Shown here in pieces: positions 56,589 to 64,000 of a stretch of DNA of 64,000 bases (position 1 is its first letter; each line of letters begins with the position of its first letter). Origin of the DNA: Oscheius dolichura (lineage: Eukaryota; Nematoda; Chromadorea; Rhabditida; Rhabditidae); the NCBI GenBank assembly GCA_932521035.1, contig OW051497.1:310001-374000 (forward strand), read 5' to 3'. The notes below the pieces were generated by a model. The model had not been told where the DNA came from and searched no databases. It was given only the letters and a program-made list of their open reading frames with translations. The position numbers were made by a program, and so were the translations under genes.

Positions 56589-58963
56589 CTAGAAGTTGAA
56601 AAAATCCTCATCCAGTTCGTATTCCTTTTGACGTTTCGAGGATTCTATAAAATTCGAGGTCAAGAGAGGGCCTTTTCTACCTGATTCGTTATTCTGCGAG
56701 TTATCATTAATCGTTCTCTTTCTTCGAGGAGCACGGCCTTTGGGAACCTTGAAGGTCGGCTCAGTCTTTTCCTTAGCGATGACGTCCTCCTCCCGTCCCA
56801 GTTCCCTACCAGGAAACTGTTCCTGACCTTCTCTTTGTCCCTGTCCGTCAACTTGACTTGGTAGATTCCAGAAAGTTTCGGTAAATCCTTCCTGGTGGAT
56901 AGGAACGGGGCCTGTTATTCCGCTCTTAATTAATATCTGCACTTTACTTACGATGCGGCCAATTCCCAGAAGAATGCTCGGAGTTCGTATAGTGCAGGTT
57001 GTTAACCTTTAGCTGAAGATCAGGACCGAGGCTGTTTTGCTCGAAAATATCGGGGAAATCGTCTAGGAAAAGAGAGCTCGAGGCCATTTCCTCCGTGGAA
57101 ATGGGAATCGAGTTCTCAGGAGCGACACCAGCTATAGACACATTAGGACTGCTAGAATCGATCTGGGCTTTCTAAGAAAAAGTGTTCTTTAAATGTAAAA
57201 AGAAAAAAAAATGGTACCTCTGGCTGTTGAGAACCTTTAGAGCTCCTCTGCTGGCTATTAACATTTCCACTGTCCATTATGCTCCAGTCCAAAAACTCAG
57301 ATCCCGACTTTTTATTGCAACTAAATGGAAGGTATTCCTGCAAAAATAAAGTAAAACTCACGGCTGGCTGATTTCAATAGAGAACTGATTTTCAGTCAGA
57401 TTATGAAGAGATGCTATAATAGGCTCAGCTGTCTGATTACCGCATGTATCCATTTGCGACTGGGATATGTTCGTACCCGCGGCTGATCCTCTTCCCATTT
57501 GGAGGCAAGAATTAGCAGGATTTCTAGGTTTCTAATATGGGATATGTGATTAGAGAGAGTGGGCACCGGTGTATCGTTGACCGGGGACTTAATTCCGATA
57601 ATTAGCGCTGTCTTTCCCCGATCTGCTAACATCTTCTGCACCCGGCGGATGACCGCAGGGGTTGTGCCGTTTCCAACTTTGAAAATGGTTCCGTCATTTT
57701 TGTCACTAAAAGATTTCTAGTTTTTATAGAAGTAGCTGAAACTGACTGTCCGATTTTGACCATAAGGCTCTCCTTCTGAACAAGTCGCTCCATGATCCTT
57801 TTGAGTTCATCAATCGGCAGATCGGGGAACCATTTCCTGATGCTTAGAATGATCCGTCTGTAGGTAGCACTGGGATATTCAATCAATCTTTCCATAACAG
57901 CAGCCTCGACTTTCGCCTCCATCTGATCACAATATTCTTTGTCCAATTTTGGTATCTCGTTGTCTTCTTCAGGCGTCTTCCATTTGATTGCAAAGGGAAC
58001 AAAATGTGTAGCTCCGGTTATTGTCTAAGCCCCTAATAAATGCAATACGTTTTCCTACGTTGACTTTAATCAAGTGAGTCTTCAGGAAGTCGAACTGCTT
58101 GACATCGTCTTGATAGGAAAAGGTGCGACCGCTTTCCTGAAAACAGCATTTCTTTCTTAAAATGAGCAATCTAACATGACGGTAAATGGACAACTTATGC
58201 TGTGAAGGAATAGTGTTCTGATTCAAAGCTGAATAGAACTTGGGAGTAATATTCCGATACTTGAAGGCTGTAGCAATTGTTGTTGACCGCTTCTTGTCGG
58301 GTCTAGGAGTCTACCGTATCTTTTGTACCCCCAGTAACTAACGCAATGACCACCTGACTTAGAGAATGTCTCTTGTAGTAGACACAAGCCGCACCACGCC
58401 CTAATCTAAACCCGGTTTATTTATAAATAGAAATCGAGGCTTTGCCGAGCAAAGCGGATAGGAAAGAGGATTGGAAGTTCCAAATAACGAAATCCTTACG
58501 GCCAGCGGCAGAAATGATGGTTGTCCATCTTCAGAATAGTATGAAAGAGCTCCATGGCCGGGCAAGCGTCGCTGTTCTCCTTGATAACATGGCGCCAGAT
58601 TTGGTCAAACGATTGAATCTCATCGGCAGCAGTATTGAAAGAATCCAGAGCATAGGGAAGGATGGTCATATAGAGGAGATTTTCTTCAGGCTGGAAAGGG
58701 GCGGTCTAACATGGAGTAAGGACCCACCGCATGGGAGAACTGGGGCAGAATTTCGATTGTTCCAGATGATCCAGTTTCAAGCACAGGTTGAATGTCGCTT
58801 GGAGTTGTCACTTCCTTAAAAGAGATGAGTACGGCTATTTCCTCACCTCTGGATAGGGATTGTAAGCTCTATAAACTGGTATGGGCTTCATCAATGGAAC
58901 AAACTGTGTGCCCTCCTTTCCTTCCCCTTTCTCTGGCCGGCAACCTTCTTGTAAAATACTACT
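56589..58963 (-). CDS. Large multi-exon protein with winged-helix-like segments and AT-hook-like tail; 5' end open
   Basis: A chain of ten or more exons. From the 5' side: EGTQFVPLMKPIPVYRAYNP, VTTPSDIQPVLETGSSGTIE, NLLYMTILPYALDSFNTAAD, IWRHVIKENSDACPAMELFH, TILKMDNHHFCRW, GRGAACVYYKRHSLSQVV, then TTIATAFKYRNITPKFYSAL, the winged-helix-like run ATYRRIILSIRKWFPDLPID, ELKRIMERLVQKESLMVKIG, DKNDGTIFKVG, and a disordered tail with KVPKGRAPRRKRT (AT-hook-like) ending DEDFFNF. Introns are mostly 30-45 bp; the join near 58.3 kb needs an acceptor at gacaag. Possible upstream exons reach about 59.4 kb (MDLNIVNPCVSQILQHL). Probably a nuclear DNA-binding protein; I cannot name it. It may be two genes split near 58.3 kb. 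Confidence 0.5.
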
Positions 58964-60785
58964 CTGGAAGGAAATGGTTATTTTGGAAAGGTCTATCAAC
59001 AAGATTAGCTTTCCCCTAATCCGGAACAATTGAATCCGGTCCGGTAAACAGGATAGTTGAAAAGTACAGTACAAGGCTGACCTGATTATCCCGACAGTCC
59101 TCGAATGCTGACGCTGTCGCGGGAAGAAGTACGCTATTTCGCTGATGGAAATCCACCTAAAATCTCAGGATTTACAGTATCTGTCGAACATTCAGAGTCC
59201 GCCTCCTGGAGACGGCTTCTCAGATTTAGGGGACCTCAAGTGGGATTGTAGACATTTCAAAAATGGTACTTATTACGAATTTCATAATTTAGGACGACGT
59301 CGGCATTCTTCCCCCCTTTTGTATCCGCCGCCAGACCAGAATTCTCCTAACTCATTATCTGAAGGCCGCGAAAACAAATACATTTTCAAAGGTTTGTAAT
59401 TCGGGGACTCTAGCAGGAAATTTATAAGGGAACCAACCTGATTTGGATTACAGAGGTGTTGAAGAATTTGGCTCACACAAGGATTGACGATATTAAGGTC
59501 CATGACAGTGATTTGAAAAAAAGCAATCATTTTAGTTTATTGCAAAGAAAAGGTGGAGAATGGGGGGCAATTACGTATAGGTTCGGGTCATTTGTATGGT
59601 TGCTCATAAAAAGGAGAAGACGTCCGTCTTCTCCCGTTTGACGTACGGTTGCCATATTTCTTGCCCATTGAAACGTTTCAAAGTTATTTCCGTTGCTGAG
59701 AAATGTTTGCCGCGACGGCTAAAGGAAATATGGCAACTCAAACTTGTGTTCCTTTCCTTCTACGCTGCGGTATATCTCTAAAGAATTTTAGCCTTTTCTA
59801 GAAGGAAAAAGGGAGAGCGAAGGCAGCTAGCGTGCCGATACAGCAAATGGCCTGCAGATTTGTTTGCGTAGAGAAATGTAAATGATGGCATCCCCATAAT
59901 TAGTATTCACTTCGATTGATCAGTCTGTGGTAAATACTATGACGAAAGAGATGATGATGTAATCAGCTCTGTTATTGTTTCCTCTGTGTTTTTTTCTGAA
60001 GTGATTCAGAGCGTATATCTCCCTTTAGTCAGCATCCTTGCCACTATCAATTCTTTGAAGATGAACCGGATTGAAGAAGAGGGGAAAAGGTCCAGTTTGA
60101 AGCTCTACAAAACTCACTCGGAAGGGTATCCAGAGCTGGGAGAAGGCGGCAACAGTGACATGCCTTTTATGTGAATCAGAATCCTCTTCCCGCCGCTGCG
60201 AAAGGTGCAATTATTAGCTGTCTCTCCCGATTGCAAGTCTGTCACATTCTGTTTTTTGCATTCTGTGAGGATAGTTAGAGGATTACTTCGGGGATAATTG
60301 GTCTCCTAGGTAACCCTTTCCAGATGAATGGTGGACAACCTTTTTAAATGCTAACCTATGCGATCAATTGGGTAAAAACAACATACAGCAAATAGTGCAA
60401 AACTTATAAAAATGTGGGTTGGTAGAGTATGAAACAGCGGAAAGACTTGCCTGGAGGGTGTCCTCGATCTGCACGGATCAGCTTGTTCGAAGAACTCGAG
60501 CAGTTTTTATATAGAGTTTCTCAAGCGTCTTCATTTTTTCTTTCATCAAGAATCACAAAGGCACAACAGAGTTTTTGGAAAGCCCAGGGAAGGTAACACA
60601 GGAGATTTACCTTGTTTTGAATCACATTCTTGACTTTATATCAGTCGTGGTATTATATCCAAACTGGAAGGTCCTTCGTCCAACAGAACGGCGGTCTTGT
60701 GTCCTCCTTCCTTTTCCAAAATTTTTTCTTTCCATTTGTATACGTAAATGGTGCTCAGAACATGTCTAAATATGTATAAAAATGT

Positions 60786-60824
60786 TAGTTTGCCCTACCC
60801 CATTTTTAACCCAGCTTCTATACA
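60786..60824 (+). repeat. Direct repeat, copy 1
   Basis: Shares TTGCCCTACCC and TTTAACCCAGCTTCTATAC with copy 2 at 61309-61347; similarity fades outside about 70 bp. Confidence 0.7.
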
Positions 60825-61308
60825 ATGTGGTTCAAAAACTTATATCCACCCCACTTTCACAAATAACTTTTCTTCGTATGCACAGCGCGCAAATCTGAGT
60901 GTGCAATCTTGTTTAGCGGCATGCAATACCCCTGGAACTCAGCTTTGAGAAATCTGGTACCCGGTGTCGCCTCATGAGGAGGATTATACCCTCATGTTAC
61001 CTTCTGGGACGTCAGGCTGGATGAAGGCATTGGAACCTAATTGGAAACGGATTTCTTTTCGTATTCTCTTGCTGGTATTAACCAGAAATGGTCTAAAACT
61101 ATTATTCAGACAAAAAAAAACAAACGACTCCTCCAATACTGAATTTGGTGGATTTCAGAATTATCCCCTGCATACATACGAGCCACTCTAGACAGTAAGG
61201 AGGAACCCTATCCTTCAAAAAAATTTTTCCTATTTTTCAACTTTTTCTTGTTGGATATGATTCAGCAACGTTCAAAACGTGTCTGGAGCTATTTTCTAGA
61301 AAACTGAG

Positions 61309-61347
61309 TTAGTTGCCCTACCCTAGATTTAACCCAGCTTCTATACT
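61309..61347 (+). repeat. Direct repeat, copy 2
   Basis: Second copy of the stretch at 60786-60824, 523 bp downstream, with a few substitutions in the middle. Confidence 0.7.
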
Positions 61348-61638
61348 TGTCAGGGGGAAGCTCGGCTGGGTCAAAATGTCCGACTGTCATGTGAGCTTCC
61401 CGCTCGACACCGAAAGACTCGGGTAGTCTTCTAATGATATTATACGCTTGTTTTGACTATAATATCGACCTCTCTGAGCAGACAGATTGGTCTTTAAATG
61501 TGAATCCTCCGGGATGAGGGAGAGTTGATGCCTGCCTCTTGTCGGTTCCCAGTTTCCTTCAGCTCATTGTTGCTTTCTCTTCTTTCTATTGCCTCTTGTC
61601 TTTTTCGCAAACGCTATTACAATGGTTATTTTCAGGTC

Positions 61639-61954
61639 ATGTGCGTTCAATTTTTGTCTCTGATTAAAAAGTCTATCAAGAAGATAGTAAGCAAGGTAAT
61701 TTTTGAAAATTACCTTTAATTTAGGCTCAGCCGGTTCAGGTTGCTGCAACCTCTTCTGCATCATCAGAATTGACTGTCAGTCTTCTTTTTACTTATAACA
61801 AATCTAAGTTTATCCTCAGGATGATTTGGACAAGTTGCTCTCGGAGCTGTTGCTGCCGACCAGCGTTTCCTCTTCTTCTGACGTGGTGACCAGTTTTGAT
61901 AGCCAGGCTCGGATGCCTGAATATGATTGTGAACTGGATGACAAGTTCCAGTAA
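61639..61954 (+). CDS. Small acidic protein with Leu-rich activation-like segment, about 81 aa
   Basis: The ATG follows TTATTTTCAGGTC, a likely trans-splice acceptor. Exon 1 (61639-61695) is basic (IKKSIKKIVSK); a 30-bp intron (61696-61725); exon 2 Ala/Ser-rich; a 44-bp intron; exon 3 begins DDLDKLLSELLLP, then Ser-rich and acidic to TAA. A basic patch followed by an acidic Leu-rich segment recalls small transactivators, which is only a resemblance. The immediate downstream duplications (62023-62153) include a splice-site copy, so the 3' structure may vary. Confidence 0.4.
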
Positions 61955-62022
61955 TGAATATCTTTCTCTGTTTATTGCGTGTTTTATCTTTAGTTTGGTC
62001 GATTTAGCGATTTTATACCTTT

Positions 62023-62153
62023 TGCTTGTTTAAATCGTGTATTTTCAGATAGACTCCTCAGATGGGTTGGATACTAGATAGACTCCTCAGATGGGTTGGA
62101 TGCTTGTTTAAATCGTGTGTTTATTTTCAGATAGACTCCTCAGATGGGTTGGA
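62023..62153 (+). repeat. Local tandem duplications, 25-bp unit three times
   Basis: AGATAGACTCCTCAGATGGG (first 20 of 25 bases) occurs at 62047, 62076 and 62129. The block tgcttgtttaaatcgtgt before it occurs twice (62023, 62101). Copies 1 and 3 sit behind TTTTCAG acceptors, copy 2 behind ACTAG. Confidence 0.9.
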
Positions 62154-62268
62154 ACGAGAAGGATTACAATCAAGGTAACTTTATTTTTTATCAATCTCAA
62201 CTTTGGTTCAGGCTGGCAAGAGGTTACGAATGACGGCTCTCCGCCTATCCCTGAAGCAAACGGGTATC

Positions 62269-62310
62269 GGGTGCGAGAAGCGAGGAGCGCGGAAATAAGT
62301 TCTCACCCCC
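62269..62310 (+). repeat. Short palindromic element, copy 1
   Basis: Begins GGGTGCGAGAA and ends CGCGGAAATAAGTTCTCACC. The ends are inverted repeats of one another (GGGTGCGAGAA against TTCTCACCCCC). It matches the reverse complement of 63411-63464 but lacks about nine bases in the left arm. Confidence 0.75.
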
Positions 62311-62462
62311 TTTTTTCTGTTTTTTTTTCGGTTCCGCATCCCTTTCAACCTTCTCCTGGGTTCGGAACACCTTTCCAGATTCTATCTACCCTTACTCCCG
62401 AGGCAGAGATTATTATCTGTTGTCTTAGAAATAGTTACAAGCCTTTTCAGCACTGCATAACA

Positions 62463-63930
62463 TGGACGATATTGGAAAAAGGAAGTGCAGGAAAAGCGAC
62501 GTGAGCTCGTCGACGAAGCGCAATCGTGGCGACGATGAGTCTGACGACGATTTTGACGCATTTCTGGCTCTTTTCCCAGAAGAGATGAAAAAATGGCTAA
62601 GAAATATGAAAAATGCTGAAGAAGGCCCAAGAGAAGATGTATGTCTTTTTTGCTTTTGTTCACTTCGTTCACTTTCAGGATAGCGAAGCTATTAGTGGGA
62701 CGGAGGACTCCGAACAAGGGCAGGAGGACGACGTTTGTGACAGTCTTGTCTGCGAGGAGAGCCCAGTGGGGGCTGCAATGGAAGCACTGCAGTTTCTGAA
62801 TGATCCGGAGAACACTCTTGGATTTGATTTCTTTACCGTCGATTGTTCTCTGTGCCGCCAACAGTTTCTTCTCCTTCTCTGGTGCCGTTAGCAGTTTCTT
62901 CTCCTTCTCTGATGCCGTCAACAGTTTCTTCTCCTTCTACCCGCTCTCGAGTTGATCCTGGCCCACCTTATGCGGTATAAATGTTAAAGGCACAAGCTAA
63001 AAAAGGGGTTCATCCGATCTTCGTTCACAGGTTAGTTTACCATATCAAACTACCCTCCCATTTTTAAACTTGTTTCTGAACCAGCGATGTGCTATGAATT
63101 TATTTTTAAAAGGCATTTGAAATCTGAAGAGACCGACAGTTATTTTTGTTGTAGTTGCCATAAGCAACATAAGGTAACACTGAAACTCACGGTAAGTGTC
63201 GTCCACCCACTTCAACCTCCCTTTCTTCAGGTTCGCAATGGGCATGCAGCCGAGCATCCCGAATCTCTTCCTCATGTGTGTTCGGCTGTTTCCTTTGCCG
63301 AAAGCCAGGCCGAAAGAAAATTTTACGAAATCACAAATGGTTTACGGAAATCAACTGATGCGGCTAAACCTCAGGAAATATCAAGTCAGTTTAATCCCTA
63401 ACGACGGCCAGGGGGGTGAGAACTTATTTTTCCGCGCGCCTCGCGGAAATAAGTTCTCGCACCCACGGATATCCACTTCAGCACATATCACAGGTACAAG
63501 ACATCTACATAAACGTTTCAGATTTTTTAGAATGGTGCCCGTACAATGGTTGAAGAGCACAACACAAAGCCGCAGCCATCAAGACGTAATAAGTGTGACC
63601 ACAGCTCCGAATCGATCACTCTTGAACAATGCACTTCTATTCAAAATAAAGGATAACTCTAAAAGGTGTTTCAATAATTTCACGGTAGCCAGGGTATCTC
63701 AAGGCTGCTTCAGGACCTGTCGGCTCTTATCATATCCGGGCAAGCACGCGCTCCTTTTTCAAATCACAGAGCAGCTCGCCCCGGGACCTAGTCTATCTTT
63801 GATTAAAGATATGAATGATAAAATGTTACAAGTTGATCTGGAAGGCAGATCTAATGGGACCGGTTTAGGCTACTACGGGGGTATTTGTTATATTATCAAG
63901 GAAGAAGTCACCAATTTTGGGGGTTACTGA
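62463..63930 (+). CDS. Multi-exon protein with acidic N-terminus, Ser/Pro linker and Cys/His zinc-finger-like domain
   Basis: Exons 62463-62638, 62679-62851, 62895-62974, 63036-63191, 63231-63384 and 63494-63930 join in one frame. N-terminus basic then acidic (KRNRGDDESDDDFDAFLALF; EDSEQGQEDD); the 43-bp intron 62852-62894 restores a Ser/Pro frame (SSPSLMPSTVSSPSTRSRV). A domain follows with IFKLVSEPAMCYEFIFKRHL, SYFCCSCHKQHK and a distal H...H-V-C, a Cys/His spacing like FLYWCH-type or related nematode fingers, then a helix (ERKFYEITNGLRKSTDAAKP), which resembles the segment following such fingers in nematode and MULE proteins. The last exon (MVPVQWLKSTTQSRSHQDV and onward) is open to TGA at 63930 but featureless. 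Likely nuclear nucleic-acid-binding protein. Confidence 0.55.
62851..62939 (+). repeat. 30-bp tandem repeat, three units, spanning an intron
   Basis: Units share TGCCG(n)4CAGTTTCTTCTC and CTTCTCT, starting near 62851, 62881 and 62911. In one frame they encode V-P-x-x-V-S-S-P-S-L repeats. The inferred intron begins in unit 1 and ends in unit 2. Confidence 0.85.
63411..63464 (-). repeat. Short palindromic element, copy 2
   Basis: Near-perfect hairpin: GTGAGAACTTATTTTTCCGC pairs with GCGGAAATAAGTTCTCGCAC across a GCGCCTC loop. It is opposite in orientation to copy 1 and lies inside the last intron (63385-63493) of the finger gene. Confidence 0.85.
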
Positions 63931-64000
63931 ATAACCCCAAAGGAGGGTTTAACGTGAGCTAAGGTCTGCTGAATCTAAATAAAGTAAATGTTACAAAATA

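Larger units (their letters stand above)
59500..61638. other. Gene-poor region with a diverged direct repeat
   Basis: No chainable exon. Two related stretches of about 40-70 bp (ending acccagcttctatac) occur near 60786-60824 and 61309-61347 in the same orientation. Confidence 0.45.

Noticed and set aside
58442-58819. Plus-strand frame of 125 codons
   Set aside because: It begins at TTG, not ATG, and is antisense to minus-strand exons that join by proper introns and read better as protein.

Overview
The window looks like nuclear DNA of a free-living nematode, probably of the rhabditid kind. Reasons: nearly all introns are 29-70 bp with GT...(T)TTNAG borders; several start codons sit just after a lone TTTCAG, as at trans-splice sites; and the recognisable genes are nematode-typical (a CED-8/XKR scramblase, an astacin NAS protease, a LIPL lipase, the DAF-36 Rieske oxygenase, a TIL-domain inhibitor and a nematode-type chemoreceptor). 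Coding sequences are therefore split, and I joined exons by hand from splice signals, reading frame and family motifs. Nothing was run computationally.

Layout. 1-4.6 kb shows no supportable gene. 5.7-11.1 kb carries a ced-8-like gene, two very small two-exon genes and an astacin protease with EGF and CUB-like domains. 11.2-15.4 kb (minus) is an adhesion GPCR with a Thr-rich stalk, GAIN/GPS and seven membrane segments, lying tail to tail with the astacin gene. 15.8-26.2 kb is rich in lipid genes: an acid lipase, daf-36 (first step of steroid hormone synthesis), a G-protein gamma subunit, and two adjacent amidase-signature (FAAH-like) genes, plus two small unrecognised genes. 26.69-27.87 kb is an intact Mutator-like foldback element with 9-bp target duplications. 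28.0-31.8 kb holds a CAAX-box protein, a second G gamma, an acidic protein and a secreted LEA-like protein behind a TATA box. 32.0-41.2 kb holds two unrecognised multi-exon genes, a chemoreceptor-like GPCR, acidic low-complexity proteins and a TIL-domain inhibitor. 43.9-47.5 kb is a large Ala/Ser/Pro-rich protein with a C-terminal C2H2 finger. 48.1-51.4 kb is gene-poor and ends in a tRNA-Val(TAC). 52.0-59.0 kb (all minus) carries multi-exon genes that look like diverged winged-helix/forkhead regulators; two have CtBP-type PLxLS/PLDLG motifs. 61.6-63.9 kb carries a small acidic protein and a Cys/His zinc-finger-like gene, set among short duplications and palindromes.

The strongest observations are: a DETD caspase-type site in the CED-8-like N-terminus; paired loss of one GPS disulfide in the adhesion GPCR; an in-frame stop at the conserved Trp that opens the astacin catalytic domain; a Ser-to-Cys change at the catalytic cis-Ser of one FAAH paralogue; introns as short as 29-30 bp; the foldback transposon; and an intron whose two ends lie in neighbouring units of a tandem repeat.
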